A stretch of 64,000 nucleotides of DNA, from positions 1-64,000 of the forward strand of contig NZ_MVIV01000007.1 in NCBI RefSeq assembly GCF_002072175.1, in the 5' to 3' direction. The translations under genes and the position numbers were made by a program. The notes under the pieces are model-generated. The model did no database searches. It saw only the letters and a program-made list of their open reading frames with translations, and was not told the origin of the DNA. This DNA is from Actinomyces gaoshouyii. GTDB lineage: Bacteria; Actinomycetota; Actinomycetes; Actinomycetales; Actinomycetaceae. Shown here piece by piece: positions 26,346 to 35,909 of the stretch (positions are counted from its first letter, which is position 1; each line of letters opens with the position of its first letter).

Positions 26346-27952
26346 GACTCCGCCCCGTCATCATCGTCGCCGCCCCCGCGGGACCAGGAGGAGGCGTCGG
26401 TCCAGATGCCCTCGGCGGCCTCGTCCCGCAGCTCCTGGCGGGCGGCCTCCTTGGCGTCCATGCGCTCGTGATAACGCATGCGGCGCTCGGCGTTGGTGCG
26501 CCGGTGGTAGTTCTCGACGCGCGTGTCCGTCCCCCGCGCCCCGAGGAGCTCGGCACCGGTGGTCATCGTGGGCTCCCAGGTGAACAGGACACCGCCGTCG
26601 ACCGCGCCGATGAGCACAGCGTCCCCGGCGCGCGCGCCGGCCTTGACGAGCAGGTCCTCGACTCCCCCGGTGGCGAGCCGGTCGGCGAGGTAGCCGATCG
26701 CCTCGTTGTTGGAGAAGTCGGTCTGGAGGATCCAGCGCTCGGGCTTCTCCCCCCGCACCTGGTAGACGCGCCCCTCGGTGGGGTGGTTGATAGGCCGGAC
26801 GACGGCGATGTCCTCCTTGCCGCGCCGTCCAACGGCGGCCGGCCGGACGACGGGGCGGGCGGCCTCGCGCTGCTGGGCGAGCCCGGCCGCGGATGCGGGC
26901 TGGGCCGCTCTGGCGGCGCGCACGCGCTCGGCCAGGGCGAAGGAGAGCTCGCGCAGACCGGTGTGGGCCACGGCGGAGATCGTGAAGACCTGCAGCCCAC
27001 GGGCGGCGATGTCGTCAGTGACGAACTCGGCGAGCTCGGCGGCGTCGGGGACGTCGGCCTTGTTGAGCACGACGACGCGCGGCCGCTCCATCAGCGGCAC
27101 GCGGCCGGTCAGGAGCGGGTCGTTGTCATCGCCGAGGCGCTCGGAGTAGGCGGCCAGCTCGGCCTCGATGGTCTCCAAGTCACTCAGAGGGTCGCGACCG
27201 GGCTCCGCAGTGGCGCAGTCCAGGACGTGCACGATGACGGCGCAGCGCTCAATATGGCGGAGGAACTCCAGGCCCAGCCCCTTGCCCTCGCTGGCGCCGG
27301 GGATGAGGCCGGGGACATCGGCGATCGTGTAGCGGGTCAGGCCGGCCTCGACGACGCCGAGGTTGGGGACGAGGGTGGTGAAGGGGTAGTCGGCGATCTT
27401 GGGGCGGGCCGCGCTCATGGCGGCGATGAGTGAGGACTTACCGGCGCTGGGGTAGCCGACGAGCGCGACGTCAGCGATGGTCTTGAGCTCCAGGGTGATG
27501 TCGCGGACCTGGCCGGGCTCACCCAGGAGGTGGAAGCCGGGGGCGCGGCGCTTGGAGGAGGCCAGGGAGAAGTTGCCGCGCCCGCCAGTGCCGCCCTGGG
27601 CGACGACGACGCGGGCGTCCGCTCCCACGAGGTCGGCGAGGACCCTCCCCTCGTCGTCCTTGACCACCGTGCCCTCGGGCACGGGCAGGACGACGTCCTT
27701 GCCGTCGACGCCGCGGCGCCAGTCGCCCATGCCCGGAGTGCCCTTCCCGGCGCTGCGGTGCGAGGAGCGGTGATAGCTGAGCAGGGTGGTGGTCCGGGGG
27801 TCGACGGCGAGGATGACGTCGCCGCCGTGGCCGCCATCGCCGCCGTCGGGGCCGGCCAGCGGCTTGAACTTCTCCCGGTGGATGGAGGTGCAGCCATCAC
27901 CGCCGTCGCCCCCGGCGACGTGGAGGACCACTCGGTCGATGAAGCTGGGCAT
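26342..27952 (-). CDS. obg: Obg-family GTPase (ObgE/CgtA)
   Basis: Ribosome-assembly and stress GTPase, 536 residues. The glycine-rich Obg fold is at 1-158 ([31 protein letters not shown]), the G domain starts with [13 protein letters not shown] near 166, and [16 protein letters not shown] and LNKADVPD follow. An OCT domain is present ([21 protein letters not shown]) and a 90-residue charged tail ends the protein. It follows L21 and L27, the standard order. Confidence 0.97.
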   Translation of the reverse strand: MPSFIDRVVLHVAGGDGGDGCTSIHREKFKPLAGPDGGDGGHGGDVILAVDPRTTTLLSYHRSSHRSAGKGTPGMGDWRRGVDGKDVVLPVPEGTVVKDDEGRVLADLVGADARVVVAQGGTGGRGNFSLASSKRRAPGFHLLGEPGQVRDITLELKTIADVALVGYPSAGKSSLIAAMSAARPKIADYPFTTLVPNLGVVEAGLTRYTIADVPGLIPGASEGKGLGLEFLRHIERCAVIVHVLDCATAEPGRDPLSDLETIEAELAAYSERLGDDNDPLLTGRVPLMERPRVVVLNKADVPDAAELAEFVTDDIAARGLQVFTISAVAHTGLRELSFALAERVRAARAAQPASAAGLAQQREAARPVVRPAAVGRRGKEDIAVVRPINHPTEGRVYQVRGEKPERWILQTDFSNNEAIGYLADRLATGGVEDLLVKAGARAGDAVLIGAVDGGVLFTWEPTMTTGAELLGARGTDTRVENYHRRTNAERRMRYHERMDAKEAARQELRDEAAEGIWTDASSWSRGGGDDDDGAES

Positions 27953-28078
27953 GGTCTCTCCTCATGGATGGGTCGGGATGGTTGGGACTGGGACGGGCAC
28001 CGCGACCCGGCCCTGGGAACAGCGCGAGGGCGGACGGCCGAAGCCGTTCGCCCTCGCGAGAGTCCGGGTGCGCGAGGC

Positions 28079-28336
28079 TCAGGCCTCGGGGAGCACGACG
28101 TTGACGACCCGGCGGCCGCGGTGGGTGCCGAACTGGACGTTGCCGGCCGCGGTGGCGAAAAGCGTGTCGTCGTTGCCGCGGCCCACGTTGTTGCCGGGGT
28201 GGAAGTGGGTGCCGCGCTGGCGGACGATGATCTCGCCGGCCTTGACGAACTGGCCGCCGTAGCGCTTCACGCCGAGGCGCTGGGCGTTCGAGTCACGGCC
28301 GTTGCGGGAGGAACCAAGACCCTTCTTATGTGCCAT
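28079..28336 (-). CDS. rpmA: 50S ribosomal protein L27
   Basis: 85 residues, full length, with [20 protein letters not shown] and the [11 protein letters not shown] block. It begins with MAHKKG directly, so there is no cleavable N-terminal extension of the Firmicutes kind. It lies 51 bp after rplU in the same operon. Confidence 0.98.
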   Translation of the reverse strand: MAHKKGLGSSRNGRDSNAQRLGVKRYGGQFVKAGEIIVRQRGTHFHPGNNVGRGNDDTLFATAAGNVQFGTHRGRRVVNVVLPEA

Positions 28337-28387
28337 CTCAGGCTTCTCTCTCTCTTGACTGGTGCGATTCTTCGGTGGCGCCGGGCG

Positions 28388-28708
28388 TCACTTGATCGCA
28401 GTGACCTTGACGGCCGTGAGCTGGGCGCGGTGACCCTGGCGCTTGCGGAAGCCGGTCTTGTTCTTGAACTTGAGGATGTTGATCTTGGGGCCCTTCTCGT
28501 CGCCGACGATCTCGGCCTTGACGGAGGACGTGGCAAGGTCAGCGGCGGAGGCGGTCACCTTGTCGCCATCCACCAGCATGACGGGGGCGAGGGTGACCTC
28601 GTCGCCGATCTCACCGGCGAGCTTGTCGACAACCACGACGTCGCCGACGGAGACCTTCTCCTGACGGCCACCAGCCTTGACGATCGCGTAGACCACGGGA
28701 ATGCTCAT
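28388..28708 (-). CDS. rplU: 50S ribosomal protein L21
   Basis: 106 residues. [20 protein letters not shown] and [18 protein letters not shown] are the L21 signatures. ATG 28708 gives [10 protein letters not shown], four residues longer than the usual MVYAIV start; GGAAGAG lies directly upstream. It is the first gene of rplU-rpmA-obg-proB. Confidence 0.97.
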   Translation of the reverse strand: MSIPVVYAIVKAGGRQEKVSVGDVVVVDKLAGEIGDEVTLAPVMLVDGDKVTASAADLATSSVKAEIVGDEKGPKINILKFKNKTGFRKRQGHRAQLTAVKVTAIK

Positions 28709-28804
28709 CTCTTCCGATTCTGCGGAGCGCCTCCGGTGGGCCTGACCGGCCCGCACCGGGAGGGCGCTCTCCTGGGCAAACGGTGCGACACGCACCGGCT
28801 GACT

Positions 28805-28834
28805 ACTTTAGGTGAAATGCTCCCGGGGCTCCAA
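28805..28834 (-). promoter_or_regulatory. Promoter of the rplU operon
   Basis: TTGGAG, 18 bases, TAAAGT on the minus strand. The TAAAGT ends 96 bases before the rplU start, leaving a leader of about 90 bases. The -35 lies in the loop and arm of the GC-rich repeat at 28821-28843. Confidence 0.5.
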
Positions 28835-28843
28835 GCCCGGGGC
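28821..28843 (-). terminator. GC-rich inverted repeat after tlpA
   Basis: GGGCT/AGCCC around a CCA loop, extended by CCC/GGG after one mismatch, about 36 bases after the tlpA stop. No T run follows. It probably ends the nrf-ccs operon just where the rplU promoter begins. Confidence 0.4.
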
Positions 28844-28878
28844 TGCGGCGCGCCTGTGTTCTTCGGCACGGGCGGCCC

Positions 28879-29604
28879 TCACGGGCCGGGCTGGCCGATG
28901 AGGGGCCGCACCTGCGCACGCATCTGGTCCGGGGACATCGCGCCGACCCGTGTGGCCGCTATCGTGCCGTCAGCGCCGATGAACCAGTGGGCGGGGATCC
29001 CGTAAACGCCATAGGCCGAGGAGATCGCGTCCTCGGTGTCCACAACGGTGGTGTAGGTCAGTCCCAGGCGCTGGACGTAGTCGGCGACAGTCTGGGGGCT
29101 GTCCTGGACGTGGACGGCGATGATCGTCAGCTGATCCCCGTACTCCTGGGAGATCGCCTGGACGTCGGGGGCCTCGGTGCGGCACTCGGTGCACCAGGTG
29201 GCGCCGAAGAGCAGCCACACGGGCCTGCCCCGCAGATCGGTCAGGTCCACCGGGGCGCCGTTGATGTCCGTGGCGCTGAAGGCGGGGGCTTCCTGACCCA
29301 CCTGGGGGGCGGCGCCGCTGGGAGCGTCCGTCGACAGCATCGTCACCCCGCCGCCGCCCTGGCCGGAGGCCGAGGCGACGGGGCCCTCAGTGCGCCACGA
29401 GCCCGTCAACCACACGCCGCCCAGGATGAGCGCCGTGGACACGGCCAGCACGAGGCCGTTGCTCACCCACACCGGGATATGGCGGCCCGTCCGGGAGCCG
29501 CCCTTGGGGCCGTCGCCCTTGCCGGCGCGCGCCGTCGAGCGCGCGGGGCTCGCCCCGTACTCGTCCAGGAGGGCCTCGTCATCCCTCTCCTCACGATCAG
29601 CCAT
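28879..29604 (-). CDS. TlpA/ResA-type thiol-disulfide oxidoreductase
   Basis: Membrane-anchored thioredoxin-like protein, 241 residues. One helix lies at about 48-67 (SNGLVLAVSTALILGGVWL). The redox site WCTEC (C138/C141) is in LLFGATWCTECRTEAPD, with the cis-Pro block GVYGIPAHWFIGADGTI. It reduces apocytochrome cysteines before haem attachment, receiving electrons from CcdA. It is the last gene of the operon and overlaps ccsB by 8 bases. Confidence 0.92.
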   Translation of the reverse strand: MADREERDDEALLDEYGASPARSTARAGKGDGPKGGSRTGRHIPVWVSNGLVLAVSTALILGGVWLTGSWRTEGPVASASGQGGGGVTMLSTDAPSGAAPQVGQEAPAFSATDINGAPVDLTDLRGRPVWLLFGATWCTECRTEAPDVQAISQEYGDQLTIIAVHVQDSPQTVADYVQRLGLTYTTVVDTEDAISSAYGVYGIPAHWFIGADGTIAATRVGAMSPDQMRAQVRPLIGQPGP

Positions 29605-30541
29605 AGGAGTGCAGCCCTCCGAAGAAGTGGTTCCCGAAGTACGCGAAGAGCACCGCGGCGAACCCGAGGATGAGGAGCCAGGCACTGCGCGATCCCTGCC
29701 AGCCCCTGGTCACCCGGGCATGCAGGTAGGCGCCGTAGACGAGCCAGGTCACGAGGGCGGCGGTCTCCTTGGGATCCCATCCCCAGTAGCGCCCCCACGC
29801 GGTGTTCGCCCAGACGGCGCCCAGCACGGTCATCATGGTCAGCAGCGGGAAGGTGGCGGTGGCGGCCTTGTAGCCGACGTCGTCGAGGACCTCGAGCGAG
29901 GGCAGCGACCGGAACCTCTTGAGGCGGGGGTGGAGGAGGTAGAGGACCGCCGCCGCGAAGGACACGCAAGCCGCCCCGTAGGCGAGCACCGCGAAGAACA
30001 CGTGGAGGGTCAGCATGAGGGAGTTGCGCAGAGCCGGGACGAGCGGCGTGATCGCCTTGTCCTGGCTGTCGGCGTAGATGAGCAGGGCGATGACCACCGG
30101 GAGGACCACGATGGACAGCCAGCGCACGCGGTAGCGGAACTCGGCGATGAGGTACATGAGCAGGATGCCGAAGGTGAAGGACACCGCGAACTCATGCTGG
30201 TTGGCGAAGGGGCTGTACCCGGTGGCGCTGGCGCGCAGGGCCAGGTAGGCGGTGATGAGGGCCAGGGCGATGGCGGTGAAGCCGGTGGCGTACAGCGCCA
30301 GCCCCCTGGGCAGGTCGGGGCGCGAGGCGCGTGCCCAATGGGCCGAGTGGCTCGCCCGGCCCCCCACTGCACCGCCGACGGCCTTGCCGCCGTGAGCCCC
30401 GCCCGGGCCCGCCGGGGCCGGGACGGCCTGAGCTCGGGCTCCGCGCCCTGTGAGGACGACGGCGTCGCAGACGACGGCCAGGACGAGGATCGCCATGGCC
30501 GAGGTCAAGAGAAACTGGCCGATGCTGAGAACGTTATTCAT
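29597..30541 (-). CDS. ccsB: Cytochrome c biogenesis protein CcsB/ResC
   Basis: System II haem-handling membrane protein, 314 residues with eight or so helices. The tryptophan-rich signature WGWDPKETAALVTWLVY is present near residue 245, together with conserved histidines (HVFFAVLAYGAA, YLHARVTRGW). It works with ResB to export and attach haem to CxxCH motifs. It overlaps resB by 8 bases. Confidence 0.95.
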   Translation of the reverse strand: MNNVLSIGQFLLTSAMAILVLAVVCDAVVLTGRGARAQAVPAPAGPGGAHGGKAVGGAVGGRASHSAHWARASRPDLPRGLALYATGFTAIALALITAYLALRASATGYSPFANQHEFAVSFTFGILLMYLIAEFRYRVRWLSIVVLPVVIALLIYADSQDKAITPLVPALRNSLMLTLHVFFAVLAYGAACVSFAAAVLYLLHPRLKRFRSLPSLEVLDDVGYKAATATFPLLTMMTVLGAVWANTAWGRYWGWDPKETAALVTWLVYGAYLHARVTRGWQGSRSAWLLILGFAAVLFAYFGNHFFGGLHSYG

Positions 30542-32081
30542 GGTCGCTGGGCTCCTTCTCCTTGCTCTCCTTGGCAGTGGTGGCGGGATCAGGGTCCTCG
30601 GGGTCGTCCTGGGACCCGACGGCGGCCTCGATCCGCCCGACGAGCGCGGCGAACATGCGCTCGAAGGTGATGTCGAGGCGCGAGACCGATCCGAGGCGGA
30701 TGACGCTGCCCGTTCCCTCCTCGCCGGATTCCACGCGCGCCCATAGGCGCCGATAGGGCATGAGGAAGGTGATCGACATGCCGATCATCAGCAGCGCCGA
30801 GGCGGCCCACATGATCGGGGTGCCCGGATCCCGCCGGAGCGTGAGCCCCGTGTACTGGCGCTCCCGTTCGAAGGTGACGGTGAGGTCCTCGAGCTGAGCG
30901 GCGGTTCCGGCCGCGGCCGCCTGCTCGGACTGCGGGTCGGTGTGCCCGTCGGGGGCCAGGCCGACGATGGCGGTTCCCGGCGCGATCCGGGACATCGCCT
31001 GCCCGGAGGCGGGCAGGAAGACGTAGACGACCCTTCCATCGGGCAGGTCGACACGCCCATAGACCTCGGTCTTCCGCGGGGTCTGCCACTGGAGGGGGAC
31101 GCTGCGCTGGGCCAGAACGGTCCCGGCGGCGTCGACGATGGTGATATCCGCGGATGTGCCGTAGGAGGCCTGATGGAGCCTATAGCCGTCGATGGACATC
31201 GGCGAGTTGACCCGTACCTCCTGGCGGGCGATCTCCTCATCGCCGCGAAGGATGCTCAGGTCGGACATGTAGTCCATGGGCCGCCCGGTGTCGGTATAGG
31301 AATCGGTGAAAGAGTTGGCGCGCACGCTCAGCCCCGTGCCATGGCCGATCTCGATGCTGGAACCGACGGGAACGGTCAAGTCCTCCTCGATGCCCCAGGT
31401 GGAGGAGACAACGAAGGCGCCCAGGATGAGAACGAAGGCCGCGTGCGCCAGTACGGTGCCGATGCCCGAGCGCGCGTTGCGGTCGGCGTAGAGGCAGTGC
31501 TCGGGGTCACGGTCATCCGGGATGACCCGCCAGCGGGCCTTGCGCAGCACCTCCCGGGTCGCCTCCAGCGACGCCGGGACACCATCGGGGCTGGGGACGC
31601 GCGCGCGGTAGCGGGCCTTGTCGAAGAACCGGGGGGCGACATGCACCCGGGGCTCCCTCACGCGCTTGACCAGCTCGGGGATGCGGTGGGCCGTGCAGGC
31701 GATGATGCTCAGGGCCAGTAGCGAGACCACCACGTAGAAGCCGACGGAGGTGAAGACGTGGAAGAAGCCCAGAGCGTCGAAGGCCGTCGTCAACCGCCCC
31801 AGGGCGGGACGCCTGGCGTTGAGGAAGGACTCCTTGGCCCATGGGTCGGCCAGGAGCTCCTTCGTGGCCTGCGGCAGGAGCGAGCCGATGAAAGCGTAGA
31901 GGGCGAACAGGAGAATGACTATCAGGCCGAGCGTCTTGGAGTAGAAGAGCCGGTAGAGCCAAAGGAACAGCTCGACCACCGGCACGTCCCTCTCCCCGCC
32001 GCTGATGTCGGGGGCGGTGACCTCGGCGGCCGAGTCAGGCCCTCCAGCGCCTGGAGCGGCCTTGGGCGCCTTGTCTGTCAT
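30534..32081 (-). CDS. resB: Cytochrome c biogenesis protein ResB
   Basis: 515 residues. Three N-terminal helices and one C-terminal helix flank a large exoplasmic domain. Typical blocks are LWLYRLFYSKTLGLIVILLF, LLPQATKE and FHVFTSVGFYVVVSLLALSIIACTAHRIP. The C-terminal helix MWAASALLMIGMSITFLMPYRRLWARV is as expected. It is the partner of CcsB in System II and starts 10 bases after ccdA. Confidence 0.95.
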   Translation of the reverse strand: MTDKAPKAAPGAGGPDSAAEVTAPDISGGERDVPVVELFLWLYRLFYSKTLGLIVILLFALYAFIGSLLPQATKELLADPWAKESFLNARRPALGRLTTAFDALGFFHVFTSVGFYVVVSLLALSIIACTAHRIPELVKRVREPRVHVAPRFFDKARYRARVPSPDGVPASLEATREVLRKARWRVIPDDRDPEHCLYADRNARSGIGTVLAHAAFVLILGAFVVSSTWGIEEDLTVPVGSSIEIGHGTGLSVRANSFTDSYTDTGRPMDYMSDLSILRGDEEIARQEVRVNSPMSIDGYRLHQASYGTSADITIVDAAGTVLAQRSVPLQWQTPRKTEVYGRVDLPDGRVVYVFLPASGQAMSRIAPGTAIVGLAPDGHTDPQSEQAAAAGTAAQLEDLTVTFERERQYTGLTLRRDPGTPIMWAASALLMIGMSITFLMPYRRLWARVESGEEGTGSVIRLGSVSRLDITFERMFAALVGRIEAAVGSQDDPEDPDPATTAKESKEKEPSDHE

Positions 32082-32091
32082 GGAGTCCTCC

Positions 32092-32916
32092 TCATAGTGG
32101 GGTGCTCACGAAGCCGGAGAGCGGGGCCAGCAGATCCATGGTCATCAGCGCCCCGACGGCGATGAGCAGAACTCCCGAGGCGATCCGGATGGCGCGGCCA
32201 TGGGCGCGCAGCCACGCTGTTCTGGCCGCCGCGCGGTCAATGCCCAGGGCCAGGACGATCACCGGCGCGCCGAGCCCGGCGCAGAACACGACCATGAGCG
32301 CAAACCCCTGCCAGGCAGAAGCCGCTTGGGAGGCGAGCGCGATGATCGCACCGAGCACCGGACCGATGCAGGGCGACCATCCCAGGGCGAAGCCGATGCC
32401 CATGAGCAGCGAGCTGAGAGGGGTCGCTCCCCCGCCCGGGCGGCCGGCATCACCGAGCCCACCGCCGAGAGCTCGGTCCAGTGCCCTGATCCGCAGCAGT
32501 CCAACGGTGTGCAGGCCCATCACGATGAGAAGGGCGCCGCCCACGAGGCGCAGTGCCCGGCGGTGCGGGCCCAGGGCGACGGCACCGGACACGATGAGCG
32601 CCCACAGCCCCACGAACACGACGGAGAAGCCGAGCACGAAGGCAGTGGCGTTGAGCACGACGCGCGGCGGGGCGGGGCGCGCGACCCCGTCGACTGCCGG
32701 GGCCCCAAGGGGGATGGCCGCGCCGCCGCCCTTCACCTGCCCGAGGTCGCCTCTGGTGAGCACTGGGGCGCGGCGCAGCGAGGGGATATCCGCCGCAGCG
32801 GCGCCTCCGCGCCCAGCGAGATGGGCGAGGAGTGCGGGCACCAGGGGCAGAAAGCAGGGCGAGGCGAAGGCCATGAGACCCGCCAGGAGCGCGACGGGAA
32901 CGGACACGGATGTCAT
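32092..32916 (-). CDS. ccdA: Cytochrome c biogenesis protein CcdA
   Basis: Polytopic membrane thiol transporter, 274 residues. The two redox cysteines are in FASPCFLPLVPA and LGWSPCIGPVLGA, each at the start of a helix, as in the family. It carries reducing power from thioredoxin to the TlpA/ResA-type protein. The loop after the first helix is longer than in short CcdA proteins (about 45 Gly/Ala/Pro-rich residues). The ATG overlaps the preceding stop as ATGA. Confidence 0.95.
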   Translation of the reverse strand: MTSVSVPVALLAGLMAFASPCFLPLVPALLAHLAGRGGAAAADIPSLRRAPVLTRGDLGQVKGGGAAIPLGAPAVDGVARPAPPRVVLNATAFVLGFSVVFVGLWALIVSGAVALGPHRRALRLVGGALLIVMGLHTVGLLRIRALDRALGGGLGDAGRPGGGATPLSSLLMGIGFALGWSPCIGPVLGAIIALASQAASAWQGFALMVVFCAGLGAPVIVLALGIDRAAARTAWLRAHGRAIRIASGVLLIAVGALMTMDLLAPLSGFVSTPL

Positions 32917-33842
32917 CGGGGAGCCGCCTCGGCAGTGGCGCTCGCGCTTCCCGTGGGGGCGGCGGACGCTCCCTGGGGTCCGACCGCGTCGCCCTGCGAG
33001 CCCAGGTTAGCCATATGCGAGCGCGCCTTGCCGGCCATCTCCGAGTCAGGGGCGAGGGCGATGACCTTCTGCCAGGCGGCCCGGGCGGCGTCCTCGTCCG
33101 GCGGGTTGGTGCTCATGCGGATGAAGCCGAGGTAATACCAGGCCTCCACCTTGGCCGGATCCTCATCGGTGACGCCGGTGAGGGTCTCGATCGCCCGGTC
33201 GTAGTCACCGAGACCGGCGTAGGCCCGCCCGAGCCGGATCCTCAGATCGAGATTCGCAGGATCGGCCTCGATCTGCGACTGGATGGTGGAGACCTCCGCC
33301 GCCCACTGCTCGGTGCCCGGCTTGGAAGCATCGCCCTGCGCGCCGGCGCTGGCCATGGTGCCCCCGTGGGGAGAGCCGGAGGAGACTCCCCCCACATTGC
33401 TGTACCAGATCGCGACGGCGATGCCGAGAATGACGGCGGCGACGAGCGCGATGCGCTCCGCACTCGACAACGGCGCACGCCGCCTCGACCTTGAGCCGGC
33501 CGGCCCCCGGTGCTCGTCCTCACCCCGCTTGGCGCGGCGCGAGGCGAGCTTGGAGCCGATGAGATCGTCGTCGTCCTCAAGGCCGGCGTAGAAGGCCTCG
33601 GACTCGTCCTGCTCCTCCGACTCGGCGGCGTCGGCGCTGCCGGCGCCGCCCCCCGATCCCTTGGCCCCGTCTTTGGCGGTCTCCTCGGCGCTCCCGAATC
33701 CGGCGGCCCGTCCCCCCGCCCGCAGGAGCTCCTGACGCTCCTGCGGGCTCAGCTCATCGAGCAGCTCGCGGACTCGCCTGAGGCGGTCGTCATCCGGCAC
33801 TGGGGCATCGCCCCGCGCGCCGCTGCCCTCAGCGCCCGCCAT
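32913..33842 (-). CDS. TPR membrane protein, CcmI/CycH-like
   Basis: 309 residues. The first 120 are charged and disordered. A single helix (IALVAAVILGIAVAIWY) lies near 170, and the outside part has tetratricopeptide repeats (DLRIRLGRAYAGLGDYDRAIE, VEAWYYLGFIRMSTNP). CcmI proteins hold apocytochrome c for haem attachment, and its position between nrfA and ccdA fits that role. CcmI normally belongs to System I, while this operon has System II genes, so the role is inferred. Its ATG overlaps the nrfA stop (TGATG). Confidence 0.8.
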   Translation of the reverse strand: MAGAEGSGARGDAPVPDDDRLRRVRELLDELSPQERQELLRAGGRAAGFGSAEETAKDGAKGSGGGAGSADAAESEEQDESEAFYAGLEDDDDLIGSKLASRRAKRGEDEHRGPAGSRSRRRAPLSSAERIALVAAVILGIAVAIWYSNVGGVSSGSPHGGTMASAGAQGDASKPGTEQWAAEVSTIQSQIEADPANLDLRIRLGRAYAGLGDYDRAIETLTGVTDEDPAKVEAWYYLGFIRMSTNPPDEDAARAAWQKVIALAPDSEMAGKARSHMANLGSQGDAVGPQGASAAPTGSASATAEAAPR

Positions 33843-35416
33843 CAGTGGCCGCTGCCTTGGGAGGCGCCGGTCGCCGCCTTGTCCGAGGGGTAGTGCTCGG
33901 CATTGGCGGTCGAGACGTCCGAGGCCTTGAGCTCCTCGGCGGTCTTGCCCGTCAGGGCCAGGCGGCCGTTCTGCGCGGCGTTCTCCGCCTGGTTGATGAT
34001 CCGCTGCTCGTAGTCCGGGGCGTGGAAGCCATAGGAATTCTCGGAGTAGACGTAATCGAGGTAGAAGCTTGCCTTGCGCTGGTACTGCTGGGCCAGGGCG
34101 ACCTGCTCGGGCGAGGTGCCATTGGTCTTGGCCGCTTCCAGGTCGGAGATGAGACCGACCAGGGCGTCAAAGGCGCGGTCGCGCGAGGAGATGAAGTTCG
34201 CCTGGATCGTGCGCACCCGCTTCTCGATGACGCCGTCGCCGGTCTTGTGGCAGGTGCCGCAGGAGGCGTTGACATCCACCATCGGCGTGGTGACATGGTG
34301 GTTGGAGACCTTGCCGGCGCCCACGCGCTTGTAGTTCATGTGGCAGTCGGCGCATCCAACGCCGTTGGCGGCGTGGACCGAGTTGGACCAGATGTCGAAC
34401 TCGGGGTGCTGGGCCTTGAGCATGGGCGCCCCGGTCTTCTCGTGAGTCCAGTCGGTGAAGCCCTGCTCCTCGTAGTAGGAGTAGATGTTGTCGATGTCGA
34501 TCCCCTTGTCCCAGGGGAAGGTCAGGACCTTGTTGTCCCCCTTGAAGTAGTACTCCACGTGGCACTGGGCGCACACGTACGTGCGCATCTCCTGCGGGGT
34601 GGCGTCCTTGTTGACCTCGAAGTCGTTCACGCCCTGGCTGGCCTTGAGGGCCTTGATGGCGCGCATGAAGGACGGGCGGGTGACCCGCAGCTCCATGGTC
34701 TTGGGGTCGTGGCAGTCGATGCAGGCCACCGGGTGCGACACCGAGCCATCGGCGAGGACCTCGGAGAGCTTCATCGTGCCAGTGGCCTCGAAGCCCGCTT
34801 CCCGATCGCCGTTGCCGAGCTTGTCATAGAGGGCGGGCGCCGAGACATGGCAGTTCGCGCAGGTGCCGGGCTGTTGGTCCTTGGCGTTGCGCAGCGTGTA
34901 CTGCTGGTCGATCGTGGCGTACTCGTGACCGCGGGCGTGCCGGTAGTCCACGGCGAAGGCGTATCCGGACCACATCTCGATCAGTCGGGGGTCCTCCTCC
35001 AGCTTCTGGGACTTGACCTCGCTGCGGGGGTCCCCCTCCACCGAGTGCGGCACCATCGTGCCCGCGTGCTCGGCGGGGGTGAACTCCGCCGTCTTCTTGT
35101 AGTCCGCGTACTGGATGGGGTAGTTCTGGCCCCAGGTGGCGGGGTCGTAAGAGGTCTCATCGAGCTCCACGACGTTGTAGAAGGCGCGCGAGCCCTCGAC
35201 CTGGTGGTCGTTGATGCTCATGAGCAGCATGGTCACGACGAAGGTCGCCCCTGCGACCAGTGCCATGAACAGCACCATGAACACGGGGCCCCCGAAGAAG
35301 GAGCGCTTGGGCCGCGCCGTGACCTCGCCGGGACCCTCATCCCTGGCTGGGCTCGTGGCGCTGTTGCGGTCAACCTCCGCTGCGGGCCCCTCGGGACTCT
35401 CGTCGGCGGTGTCCAT
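33842..35416 (-). CDS. nrfA: Pentahaem cytochrome c nitrite reductase NrfA (CxxCH type)
   Basis: Reduces nitrite to ammonium outside the membrane. 524 residues, with an N-terminal helix at about 44-66 that is probably an uncleaved anchor. Five haem motifs are seen: CANCH 186-190, CIDCH 232-236, CAQCH 282-286, CADCH 355-359 and CGTCH 386-390. The first, which binds the active-site haem, is CxxCH rather than the CxxCK of E. coli, so its distal ligand would be His. The catalytic Tyr is expected in CAQCHVEYYF and the His in KAQHPEFDIW. ATG 35416 is chosen because GAGAGGA lies 7 bases upstream; ATG 35437 has no ribosome site. Confidence 0.95.
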   Translation of the reverse strand: MDTADESPEGPAAEVDRNSATSPARDEGPGEVTARPKRSFFGGPVFMVLFMALVAGATFVVTMLLMSINDHQVEGSRAFYNVVELDETSYDPATWGQNYPIQYADYKKTAEFTPAEHAGTMVPHSVEGDPRSEVKSQKLEEDPRLIEMWSGYAFAVDYRHARGHEYATIDQQYTLRNAKDQQPGTCANCHVSAPALYDKLGNGDREAGFEATGTMKLSEVLADGSVSHPVACIDCHDPKTMELRVTRPSFMRAIKALKASQGVNDFEVNKDATPQEMRTYVCAQCHVEYYFKGDNKVLTFPWDKGIDIDNIYSYYEEQGFTDWTHEKTGAPMLKAQHPEFDIWSNSVHAANGVGCADCHMNYKRVGAGKVSNHHVTTPMVDVNASCGTCHKTGDGVIEKRVRTIQANFISSRDRAFDALVGLISDLEAAKTNGTSPEQVALAQQYQRKASFYLDYVYSENSYGFHAPDYEQRIINQAENAAQNGRLALTGKTAEELKASDVSTANAEHYPSDKAATGASQGSGH

Positions 35417-35429
35417 GGCCTGATCCTCT

Positions 35430-35909
35430 CTACTCATGGCCGATCCCGGAATGGCAGCGAACGCAGTCGTAGACCTCGTTGCGATTGAGCGCCCCGTGGC
35501 GCATGTCGTCGGTCACGTCGGCATGGCAGTTCACGCAGGCCTCGTTGGCGACGTCCATGTTGACGTCGCGGATGACGATGTTCTCGGGGTAGTCGCCGGT
35601 GGTGAACTTCAAGCCGTGGAGGAAGCCGTCCTCCGCCTTCACCCAGTACTTATGAACGACATTGTCATGCGGCAGGTGGCAGTCACCGCAGGTGGCGCTG
35701 CGGCGGTGGTGACCCGCCTGCCAGGACTTGTACTGGTCCTCCATCACATGGCAGTTGACGCAGGCCCGCGGGTCATTACTGAGATAGGAGAACCCCTTGG
35801 CGTACACGAAGGTGTAGGCCATCAGCCCAACGAGGAGGCCGAGTGCGAATGCCACGACCCAGCGCAGGATCGCGGTGATCCCGATCCTCCTGCCGGTGGC
35901 CGCCGCCAT
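35430..35909 (-). CDS. nrfH: NrfH tetrahaem quinol dehydrogenase
   Basis: NapC/NirT-family membrane cytochrome that passes electrons from menaquinol to NrfA. 159 residues with one N-terminal helix (VVAFALGLLVGLMAYTFVY). The haem motifs are CVNCH 50-54, CGDCH 74-78, CVNCH 125-129 and CVRCH 149-153. GGAGGGG precedes the ATG. It is the first gene of a seven-gene operon running to tlpA with gaps of 10 bases or less. Confidence 0.96.
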   Translation of the reverse strand: MAAATGRRIGITAILRWVVAFALGLLVGLMAYTFVYAKGFSYLSNDPRACVNCHVMEDQYKSWQAGHHRRSATCGDCHLPHDNVVHKYWVKAEDGFLHGLKFTTGDYPENIVIRDVNMDVANEACVNCHADVTDDMRHGALNRNEVYDCVRCHSGIGHE

